Of a stretch of DNA of 22,976 nt, positions 13,401 to 20,780 are shown one piece after another (position 1 is the stretch's first letter; every line of letters starts with the position of its first letter). The stretch is taken from the NCBI GenBank assembly GCA_016182055.1, contig JACOYD010000024.1, forward strand, positions 1 through 22,976, written 5' to 3'. The DNA comes from Candidatus Microgenomates bacterium. Lineage in GTDB: Bacteria > Patescibacteriota > Microgenomatia > Levybacterales > JACOYD01. The notes beneath the pieces were generated by a model. That model made no database searches, was not told the DNA's origin, and saw only the letters and a list, made by a program, of their open reading frames with translations. The translations under genes were made by a program, and so were the position numbers.

Positions 13401-14492
13401 ATGCGGACACCTTTTTACAATCCCCTTTTGGCTTATGAGGAGAATTTTGACAATGGGCCGTTTGGTGAATTTGCGGATGGCAAAGTTTTTTCAAATACCG
13501 GTGAGCCGAAACACAAGTTTTTGGGATATAAAGTTTATTCTCCTTTTGGCATTGCCGCCGGACCCTTATTAAACAGCAAGTTTGTCAAAGCGGCGTTTGA
13601 CAAAGGTTTTGACGTAGTCTGCTACAAAACCCAGCGAAGCACATTTTTTCCCTGCAATCCCTTTCCCAATGTGTTGTTTGTGGAGGTTGATGGTGATTTA
13701 ACAGTCAAAAAAGCAGAAGAGTCGCTAATTGGCAGTCAAAAAACCAAAAAAAATCTTGACCGATTAACCATCACTAATTCTTTTGGCAATCCATCAAGGG
13801 GACCCAAGTTTTGGCAGAGTGACATGAAAAAAGCCGTTAAAATGGCCAAAAAAGGCCAGCTTCTAATCGCCAGCGTGGTGGGGACAATTAAAACAGGCGA
13901 AAGCGAGAAAGATTATTATGAAGATTTTGCCAAGACGGCCCAACTGGCTAAAAAATCCGGAGCCAAAGTGGTTGAAGTTAATTTGTCTTGCCCCAACGTG
14001 ACTACCGAAGGAGTAGTTTGTTATACGCCAGGGGCGGTTTTAGAAATTTGTAGACTTACCCGCGAAAAAATCGGCCAGACTCCCCTCTTAGCCAAAATAG
14101 GCTATTTTTTGCCAAAGCAACAGTTGCTGCTTGAGAAAATTATCAAAAGCATTCTGCCGTTTGTGTCGGGAATTTCGGCCATCAATACTCTGGCTGCCCC
14201 TGTAGTTGATAAACAGGGTAATCAGGCATTGCCGGGTGAAAATAGGCTCAAAAGCGGCATTTGCGGAGCGGCTATTAAATGGGCGGGAATGGATATGGTC
14301 AGACGGTTAGTTGCGTTGCGAAAAAAATTGAAAGCCGACTTTGCCATTATTGGGGTGGGAGGAGTGATGTTTCCAAATGACTTTCTTGACTATCGAAAAG
14401 CGGGGGCGGATCTGGTGATGTCGGCCACAGCGGCCATGTGGAATCCTAATTTGGCAGTGGAAATTAAACAACTTTACCAAAGCCGGGTTTAA
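13401..14492 (+). CDS. pyrD: dihydroorotate dehydrogenase, 363 aa
   Basis: The enzyme oxidises dihydroorotate to orotate with FMN in UMP synthesis. Visible elements are YSPFGIAAGPLLNSKFVKA, a substrate and FMN loop ITNSFGNPS, and VVEVNLSCPNVTTEG with Cys197 as the likely catalytic base, the residue used by class 1 enzymes. These are followed by LLAKIGY, SAINTLAAPV and the C-terminal IIGVGGVMFPNDFLDY. The C-terminal order fits the flavin phosphate site of the TIM barrel. With ~360 residues it is longer than class 1A enzymes. An upstream TTG at 13398 is less likely than the ATG at 13401. The gene converges on pyrC with 29 nt of overlap. Confidence 0.88.
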   Translation: MRTPFYNPLLAYEENFDNGPFGEFADGKVFSNTGEPKHKFLGYKVYSPFGIAAGPLLNSKFVKAAFDKGFDVVCYKTQRSTFFPCNPFPNVLFVEVDGDLTVKKAEESLIGSQKTKKNLDRLTITNSFGNPSRGPKFWQSDMKKAVKMAKKGQLLIASVVGTIKTGESEKDYYEDFAKTAQLAKKSGAKVVEVNLSCPNVTTEGVVCYTPGAVLEICRLTREKIGQTPLLAKIGYFLPKQQLLLEKIIKSILPFVSGISAINTLAAPVVDKQGNQALPGENRLKSGICGAAIKWAGMDMVRRLVALRKKLKADFAIIGVGGVMFPNDFLDYRKAGADLVMSATAAMWNPNLAVEIKQLYQSRV

Positions 14493-15496
14493 CCAATATT
14501 TTTCCATCTTCAAAAACTTTTTTTCCTCGAAGAAAAACCCGCACCACTTTTCCCCTCACTTTCCAGCCCGCAAAAGGCGACCAGCCGCACTTGGTAAATA
14601 AGTGTCTAGCGTCTAGCGTATAGCGGTTAGTTGGATCAATTTCCACAAAAGTGTCGGTTTGCGCTGGAGGATTAAAGATTTTGGCCGGATTGGTGTGGCA
14701 AAGCCTAATAACATTTTCTATAGTTAATCTTTTTTGCGAAACAGCCGTCAGAAGAAGCGGCAGAGTGGTTTCCAGACCGGGTACGCCGAAGGGTGGATTT
14801 TGTGATTTTTTTTCTTCAATAGCATGCGGGGCGTGGTCGGATTCGATTACGTCAATAAATTTCAGATTTTTCCAGAGAAAATCGGTATCCTTTTTTGTTC
14901 GAAGGGGCGCTTTGACTCTGCCAAAGGGGCCAAGTTTTGCAAGATCGTTTTCAGTTAAAAACAAATGGTGAGGAGTTACTCCGCAAGTTATGGGTAAGTT
15001 TTCCTCTTTGGCCTTTTTAATCATTTTAATTTCGTCAGCCAAACTGATATGACAAAAATGGGTGGGAGTTTTTGTTTTTCGGACAACTTTTAGCACCTCC
15101 TCCACCATTTTTTCTTCGGCATGAACCAGAATTAAATCTTTCCAGGCAGCAAAAACTTTTTCCAAGTTTTCTTTAGGCAAAATAAAGTTTCCCGTGGTTT
15201 GACTAAGATAAAGTTTAAGACCATGGGTTGTATTTTTAATTTTGTCAAATTCTAAAAGATTATTCCCTATCGATCCAAAAAAGAAACCAACATCGCAGAC
15301 AATTTTTTTCTGGGCAATGGCAATTTTTTCTAAAAGCCGTTTCTCTGTGGTGATTGGTTCTTTTGTCCAAAACAGTGGTGAAGCCTCCGGCTAAAGCGGC
15401 AGAAGTGCCGGTAGTAAAATCTTCTTTATGTGTTTGTCCCGGATCGCGCAAATGAACGTGCGGATCTATCAGGCCGGGCAAAGTGAGGATTTTCAT
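14464..15496 (-). pseudogene. pyrC: dihydroorotase gene with a frameshift and small deletion
   Basis: The first frame starts at the ATG at 15496 (MKILTLPGLIDPHVHLRDPG, metal ligands His13 and His15) and stays correct to GGFTTVLD. It then runs out of frame to a stop at 15260. The correct sense continues in another frame (TKEPITTEKRLLEKIAIAQ) through VHAEE, THFCHIS, SDHAPH and FAGWKVRGKVV to the stop at 14464. In type I dihydroorotases the junction normally reads D-MPN-T; those residues are missing, and the frame change fits a loss of 11 nt. If real, the enzyme is inactive. Otherwise this is an assembly error. It is the last gene of the operon and overlaps ribD by ATGA. Confidence 0.85.
14604..14624. 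repeat. three 7-nt tandem repeats inside pyrC
   Basis: GTCTAGC, GTCTAGC and GTATAGC follow one another directly. On the minus strand they encode RYTLDAR in the C-terminal part of dihydroorotase, without obviously lengthening it. Confidence 0.55.
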
Positions 15497-16509
15497 AACA
15501 GGTAACCTGTTGTTAATATATTATCATCGAATTTTCGAAAAGTCACATTTGTAAGTTTTAGGCCGTCCTTGAGGGTTTTTGCACCAATTCCGCGGACCGC
15601 GCTGATGGCCTTCTCTCCCCCGATAATCAGAGGTGCGTGGAAGGCATAGACTTTGTCAACCAGTTTTTCATCAACAAATCGTCCGATGGTCTCCCCTCCC
15701 CCTTCCACTAAAATACTGATGATTTCTTTTTCTGTCAACAGTGATAATAGCGCTTTTATATTTTTGGGATTAACAATTAAAACATTTTTGTCGCGCAAAA
15801 CTTGAGAATTGGCCGGAAGTTTTTCTTTATACCCAAGAATTATTCGCAGGGGATCTTGTTTGCCATTTTGACGGATTCCCAAATGAGGATTGTCTTTAAT
15901 AACAGTATTTATACCAACCACTACCGCCTGATATTCGCTTCTGATGTTTCTGGCCGCAGCGCGGGCTTTCTCATTGGTAATCCATTTGGAATCGCCGGTA
16001 TAGGTGGCGATTTTTCCATCGAGACTGGCGGCAAATTTGATGGCGATAAAGGGACGTTTTTTTTGATGAAAAGTGAAGAAGGCTTCGTTGAGTTTAAGCG
16101 CTTCATTTTCCAGAAGTCCTACGGAAACCTCTATGCCGGCTTTTTCTAAAACTAACTTGCCCTGCCCGTGATTAATCGCATTTGGGTCAAGGGTGGAAAA
16201 AACAACTTTTCTTATGCCCGACTTGATGATTGTCTCAACGCAGGGGGGAGTTTTGCCAAAATTGGCGCACGGTTCTAAATTGACATAGAGCGTTGTTCCC
16301 TCTAGCCTCGCCAAGTCTGACTTGGCGAGGCTGATAGCTTCGATTTCCGCGTGGGCAAGGCCGGCTTTTTTATGATAACCCCTGCCAATTACCTTGCCGT
16401 TTTTAACAATTATGGCTCCCACCATGGGATTGGGAAAAGTTGAACCCAAGCCTTTTTTAGCAAGCGAAAGAGCCTGTTTAAGAAAATATATGTGAGCATT
16501 TTTGTCCAT
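15493..16509 (-). CDS. ribD: bifunctional riboflavin deaminase/reductase RibD, 338 aa
   Basis: RibD deaminates and then reduces the pyrimidine intermediate of riboflavin synthesis. The N-terminal deaminase has PNPMVGAIIV, the zinc site His53-Ala-Glu55 and Cys81/Cys90 in EPCANFGKTPPC. From about residue 150 the reductase follows (RPFIAIKFAASLDGKIAT, SKWITNEKARA, ILVEGGGETIGRFVDEKLVD). Both halves look intact and the length is close to that of other RibD proteins. The ATG at 16509 abuts the ribA stop codon. The loop SLAKSDLARLEG is encoded by a 27-bp perfect palindrome. The gene overlaps pyrC by ATGA at 15493-15496. Confidence 0.95.
   Translation of the reverse strand: MDKNAHIYFLKQALSLAKKGLGSTFPNPMVGAIIVKNGKVIGRGYHKKAGLAHAEIEAISLAKSDLARLEGTTLYVNLEPCANFGKTPPCVETIIKSGIRKVVFSTLDPNAINHGQGKLVLEKAGIEVSVGLLENEALKLNEAFFTFHQKKRPFIAIKFAASLDGKIATYTGDSKWITNEKARAAARNIRSEYQAVVVGINTVIKDNPHLGIRQNGKQDPLRIILGYKEKLPANSQVLRDKNVLIVNPKNIKALLSLLTEKEIISILVEGGGETIGRFVDEKLVDKVYAFHAPLIIGGEKAISAVRGIGAKTLKDGLKLTNVTFRKFDDNILTTGYLL
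16305..16331 (-). repeat. perfect 27-bp palindrome inside ribD
   Basis: GCCTCGCCAAGTC at 16305-16317 is followed by one base and then its exact complement at 16319-16331. A copy with one arm mismatch and a different central base is inside carA at 21365-21391. It codes for part of SLAKSDLARLE in the deaminase domain. Confidence 0.75.
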
Positions 16510-17109
16510 TTACACCAGCCTCAATCTGTGACCCATTTTTTTCTTTTTGGTGGCAAGATAGGAAACGTTTACTTGTGTGGGATGAATTTCCAGAGGAATG
16601 GTGTTTTTAATTTTGATGCCGTAGTGGGCCAGCTGGCGTTCCTTGTCGGGGTTATTGGTTAAAAGAGTGACTTCTTTTATTTTCAAGTCCAAAAGAATTT
16701 CTGCTGCCACTTGATAATCTCTTTCATCTGGGGCAAAACCCAGCGTTTCATTGGCCTCCACCGTATCCAGGCCGTGCTCCTGCAGTTTATAAGCTTTGAC
16801 TTTGGAGGTTAAGCCGATGCCGCGGCCCTCCTGATTTAGATAGATAATAATGCCGGCCTTTGCCTGTTGTATTTTTTTCATGCTTTCTGCAAGCTGCCCT
16901 CCGCAGTCGCACTTAAGAGAGAAAAAGGTATCGCCGGTTAAGCATTGCGAGTGAATTCGCGCCAGTGTGGCTTTTTGTCCCTTTTTTTCCTTAAGTAAAA
17001 CAGCGTGTTCTGCTCCATCGGGCAGGGAGTGATAAATAATCAGCTCAAACTGTCCGTATCTGGTAGGAAGTTTGGATGAGGCAGCTTTGATAACCTGTAT
17101 TTGTTTCAT
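16510..17109 (-). CDS. ribA: GTP cyclohydrolase II, 199 aa
   Basis: It opens the GTP ring in the first step of the riboflavin branch. The zinc ligands are Cys56 (HSQCLTGD), Cys67 and Cys69 (KCDCGGQL). Further family blocks are YLNQEGRGIGLTSK, GLDTVEANETLGF with ERDY, and LLTNNPDKERQL. The length matches the monofunctional enzyme, so there is no fused RibB (DHBP synthase) domain. The ATG at 17109 overlaps the ribH stop codon by ATGA, and ribD begins at the base after its stop. Soluble and cytoplasmic. Confidence 0.95.
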   Translation of the reverse strand: MKQIQVIKAASSKLPTRYGQFELIIYHSLPDGAEHAVLLKEKKGQKATLARIHSQCLTGDTFFSLKCDCGGQLAESMKKIQQAKAGIIIYLNQEGRGIGLTSKVKAYKLQEHGLDTVEANETLGFAPDERDYQVAAEILLDLKIKEVTLLTNNPDKERQLAHYGIKIKNTIPLEIHPTQVNVSYLATKKKKMGHRLRLV

Positions 17110-17567
17110 CTCTCTCTCGCAATGGATTTGAGAAGCTCAATCATTTTAAGAGCGGTGGTAGCGCCCTCAACGGCTCGGTTGTCATCGGAACTTATGGCGC
17201 GGTGCATGGCGTCTTTCATGTCATAAACAGGCAGCACCTCGTATACCAGGGGAATTTCATAATCCAAACCGATTTGCATGCAGACCCGGGCGCATTCATT
17301 GGCCAGTTGTTCAAAATGGTAGGTATTGCCTTTTTTAATAACGCCAAAGCAGATGAGGGCGTTAAATTTACTACTTTTGGCCAGTTTTTTGGCAGTAAGA
17401 TGCAATTCCCAGGTTCCCGGTACCCGAACGACGGTTATTTGTTCTTTTTTAAGACCTTTTTTAAGCAATGTTGCCACGCAGGTTTTAACCAGAATATCGG
17501 TAACTTCCTGGCGATAAAGAGCGGCAATTATGGCAAGGCGAATTTTGTTGCTTTTCACCAAGACCAT
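17106..17567 (-). CDS. ribH: 6,7-dimethyl-8-ribityllumazine synthase (divergent), 153 aa
   Basis: Lumazine synthase joins the pyrimidine and the four-carbon unit in the next-to-last riboflavin step. RVPGTWELHLTAKKLAKS, LICFGVIKKGNTYHFEQLA (with the catalytic His) and the length of ~150 identify the family. Some usual positions differ: the 'FN' motif near the N-terminus is YR (AALYRQEVTD), the VLT segment reads VLPVYD, and the end is NRAVEGATTA rather than the usual NKGxEAA. The enzyme may be diverged, but its operon position supports the role. It begins 9 nt after carB and overlaps ribA by ATGA. Confidence 0.85.
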   Translation of the reverse strand: MVLVKSNKIRLAIIAALYRQEVTDILVKTCVATLLKKGLKKEQITVVRVPGTWELHLTAKKLAKSSKFNALICFGVIKKGNTYHFEQLANECARVCMQIGLDYEIPLVYEVLPVYDMKDAMHRAISSDDNRAVEGATTALKMIELLKSIARER

Positions 17568-17576
17568 TATATCATT

Positions 17577-20500
17577 TCAAACATATTCATGCCAAGCGCG
17601 GATAGAAAGGTCTTTGATGGTTTTGCTGGTAATGGCCTGAACAAAAAGTTTGGCTTTCTTTAAGTTGGTGTAAATGGGAATATTAAAGTCAATGGCTGCG
17701 CGTCTAATAGTGTAATGGTCGCTTTCATCTTGGGCGGCCTTGGGATCAACTAAATTGATGGCCAAATCCACCCGGCCGTTTTGAAAATATTCCAGAATAT
17801 TGGGAGATTTTTTTTCATAAATTTTATAAAGGAGTTTAGTGGCAATTCCCTGTTTTTGCAAAAAAGCTGATGTTTTGTCGGTGGCAAAAATGGGCACTTT
17901 TAACCGGTCAAGATTTTTAGTACTTTTTAGGAAGGCCTGTTTGTTCTCTTCTCCTCCCAGACTGATAAAGATGCCCTTTTGGGGAATTTTGCCCCCCACC
18001 GCCAGTTCGCCCTTGAGAAAGGCTTCTTGCACATCTTCTCCAAAGCAGGCCACTTCTCCGGTTGAGGCCATTTCTACGTGAAGAATGGGATCGGCGCCGG
18101 TTAATCTGGCAAAGGAAAACTGGGGGACTTTAACAGCCACAAAACGTGATTGTTTAATTATCCCGCCGTTGCGGGATCCCGCTGAGGCGGTGATTTGATT
18201 GTTTGATTGTTTGCCAAAAAAAGAATTAACTGCGATTTTGATAAAATCAATGCCGGTAACTTTGGAAATAAATGGCAAGGTTCTGGAGGAGCGAAGATTG
18301 ATTTCAATAACCGAAACTTCGCCGTCTTTAGCCAAGAACTGAATGTTAAACGGCCCGGAAATAGAAAGGGCTTGGGCCAGTTTGGCTGCTATGTGACCCA
18401 TTTTGGTTTGGGCCTCTTTAATGATGGTAGCGGCCGGTAGCACAATGGTGGCATCACCCGAGTGGACGCCGGCATTTTCGATATGTTCGGAAATTACCAT
18501 GGCCGCCACTTTCCCCTTTTGGGCCACTGCATCAAGCTCTACCTCTTTGGCTTCTTCTATAAACTTGGAAACGGTAATGGGATAATCCCGCGAGACCAGG
18601 GTGGCTTTTTTAAGATAGCGCAAAAGCTCGTTTTGGTTATGGCAAATATTCATAGCGCTACCGGATAAAACATAAGAAGGCCGGATTAAAACAGGAAAGC
18701 CGACTTTTTGGCAAAATTTTTGCGCATCTTTAATAGTGGCAAATTTATTCCAGGCAGGCTGGGAAACGTGGAGCTGGTCAAGTAGACGGGAAAATTTATT
18801 TCTGTCTTCAGCCTTATCAATATCAGCAGGGTTCGTACCCAAAATGCGGCAGCCGTATGCGTTTAGGGCGTAGGCTTGATTGTTGGGTGTTTGTCCTCCC
18901 ACCGAAATTATGATGCCGGCGGGGTTTTCAAATTCATAAATATCGGCAATTCGTTCAAAAGTCAGCTCCTCAAAATATAATTTATCGGAAATATCATAAT
19001 CGGTGGAAACGGTTTCCGGATTGCAATTTATAATAATTGATTTTTTATTATGCTCTTTAAGTGACAGCACAGTGTTAACACTGGTCCAGTCAAACTCGAC
19101 TGATGAGCCAATGCGGTAGGGACCGGAGCCCAAAACGATTACGCCTTTTTTATTTTCCGCCGATGTGTCGTGGTGGCTGCCGTTATATGTTAAATAAAGG
19201 TAATTTGTTTGGGCCGGAAATTCCCCGGCTAAGGTATCAATTTGAAAAACAGACGGGGTTATCCCCCATTTTTTTCGAAGAGAACGAATTTCCAGTTCGG
19301 TTTTGTTTATAAGCTCTCCTATTCGTTTATCAGAAAAGCCAAGTTCTTTTAGTCTTTGTAGAATTTGTTTATTAATTTTGCTTTTGCTTAATATTTTTTC
19401 TTCATCAACAATGTTTTTAATTCGGTAAAGAAACCATGGATCAATGCCGGTCAGCCAATAGATTTTTTCAATTGGCAGGTTTTTTTCCAGAGCTTTAGCG
19501 ATGGCAAAAATGCGCTTGGGAGTGGGTTGGGACAGTTGTTTTATCAATGTTTTTCCGTTGTTGGCCATGTAGTTTGATACTGCCCCTGGTAAATTTAAGT
19601 CCAGCATGCGAATGGCTTTCTGATATGCTTCCTCAAAGGTTCTGCCTATTCCCATCACTTCACCTACTGATTTCATGCCGCTGCCTATGCGTTCATCTGC
19701 TCCCTTGAATTTTTCCATATCCCAGCGGGGTATTTTAACTACAATATAATCAAGAGCCGGTTCAAAGCAGGATTGGGTAACATCGGTGACTTTGTTTTTG
19801 ATCTTGGTTAAATTTTTTCCAAGAGCCAGTTTGGCCGCTACATAGGCCAAAGGATAGCCGGTAGCTTTGCTGGCCAGAGCAGAGCTTCTGGAGAGCCGGG
19901 CGTTAACTTCGATGACATAATAATCAAGAGAGGATTTGGGATTTAAGGCAAATTGCACATTACATTCCCCTATTATCTTGAGACTTCGGACAATCCGGAT
20001 GGCCACAGAGCGAAGAGAATGATATTCAAAATTTGTGAGTGTTTGACTGGGAGCTACCACAATTGAATCGCCGGTATGAATTCCCAAAGGATCCATATTT
20101 TCCATGTTGCAGACGGTGATGCAATTGTCAGCCTCGTCGCGGACCACCTCGTATTCGACTTCCTTGAAGTGATGAAGATATTTTTCCACCAGAATCTGGT
20201 GGCTAAAATGCAAAGCATGGGCGGCAATTTCGGTTAATTCTGTTACGTTTTTGGCCACCCCCGAGCCTTGACCGCCCAAGGCAAAACCGGCTCTGATCAT
20301 TACCGGAAAGCCGATACGTTTGGCTATTTTTATCGCCCCGTTGACATTGTTAGCTGTCTGGCTAAGCGGCACCGGCACGCCAATTTTTTGCAGGTGTTTG
20401 ACGAATTTATGTCGGTCTTCGGTAAGAAGTATGGCCGACATGGGAGTGCCCAAAATTTTGACTTGATATTTTTGCAAAACACCTTTTTTATAAAGCTCAA

Positions 20501-20780
20501 TGCCGCAGTTTAAGGCTGTTTGGCCGCCAAAGGAAAGCAAAATGCCATCAGGTTTTTCTTTGGCAATAACTTTTTCCACAAAAAAGTCTGTTACGGGCAA
20601 AAAGTAGACAGTGTCGGCGAGAAATTTGGAGGTTTGAATGGTGGCGATATTGGGATTAACTAAAACTGTCTTAATCCCCTCTTCTTTGAGGGCTTTAATG
20701 GCCTGACTGCCTGAATAATCAAACTCCCCCGCCTCCCCTATTTTTAACGCACCAGAGCCTAGAATTAAGACTTTTTTCAT
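17577..20780 (-). CDS. carB: carbamoyl phosphate synthase large subunit, 1067 aa
   Basis: The protein makes carbamoyl phosphate from bicarbonate, ATP and ammonia delivered by CarA. It has two homologous halves with ATP-grasp domains (KVLILGSGALKIGEAGEFDYSG and GVIVLGSGPYRIGSSVEFDW), each followed by a GGQT motif, and a C-terminal MGS-like regulatory domain from about residue 930. Length is normal. The ATG at 20780 overlaps the carA stop codon by ATGA and gives the family N-terminus MKKVLILGSG; an upstream ATG at 20810 lies in carA and is unlikely. Between FFGKQ and FVAVKVP a segment SAGSRNGG is encoded by a palindromic insert. Confidence 0.96.
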   Translation of the reverse strand: MKKVLILGSGALKIGEAGEFDYSGSQAIKALKEEGIKTVLVNPNIATIQTSKFLADTVYFLPVTDFFVEKVIAKEKPDGILLSFGGQTALNCGIELYKKGVLQKYQVKILGTPMSAILLTEDRHKFVKHLQKIGVPVPLSQTANNVNGAIKIAKRIGFPVMIRAGFALGGQGSGVAKNVTELTEIAAHALHFSHQILVEKYLHHFKEVEYEVVRDEADNCITVCNMENMDPLGIHTGDSIVVAPSQTLTNFEYHSLRSVAIRIVRSLKIIGECNVQFALNPKSSLDYYVIEVNARLSRSSALASKATGYPLAYVAAKLALGKNLTKIKNKVTDVTQSCFEPALDYIVVKIPRWDMEKFKGADERIGSGMKSVGEVMGIGRTFEEAYQKAIRMLDLNLPGAVSNYMANNGKTLIKQLSQPTPKRIFAIAKALEKNLPIEKIYWLTGIDPWFLYRIKNIVDEEKILSKSKINKQILQRLKELGFSDKRIGELINKTELEIRSLRKKWGITPSVFQIDTLAGEFPAQTNYLYLTYNGSHHDTSAENKKGVIVLGSGPYRIGSSVEFDWTSVNTVLSLKEHNKKSIIINCNPETVSTDYDISDKLYFEELTFERIADIYEFENPAGIIISVGGQTPNNQAYALNAYGCRILGTNPADIDKAEDRNKFSRLLDQLHVSQPAWNKFATIKDAQKFCQKVGFPVLIRPSYVLSGSAMNICHNQNELLRYLKKATLVSRDYPITVSKFIEEAKEVELDAVAQKGKVAAMVISEHIENAGVHSGDATIVLPAATIIKEAQTKMGHIAAKLAQALSISGPFNIQFLAKDGEVSVIEINLRSSRTLPFISKVTGIDFIKIAVNSFFGKQSNNQITASAGSRNGGIIKQSRFVAVKVPQFSFARLTGADPILHVEMASTGEVACFGEDVQEAFLKGELAVGGKIPQKGIFISLGGEENKQAFLKSTKNLDRLKVPIFATDKTSAFLQKQGIATKLLYKIYEKKSPNILEYFQNGRVDLAINLVDPKAAQDESDHYTIRRAAIDFNIPIYTNLKKAKLFVQAITSKTIKDLSIRAWHEYV
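18163..18190 (-). repeat. 28-bp imperfect palindrome inside carB
   Basis: CCGCC and GGCGG at the ends enclose a central GCGGGATCCCGC, with 3-nt mismatched joints. It encodes SAGSRNGG in a loop about ten residues longer than in ordinary CarB. Inference: an in-frame palindromic insertion. Confidence 0.7.
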
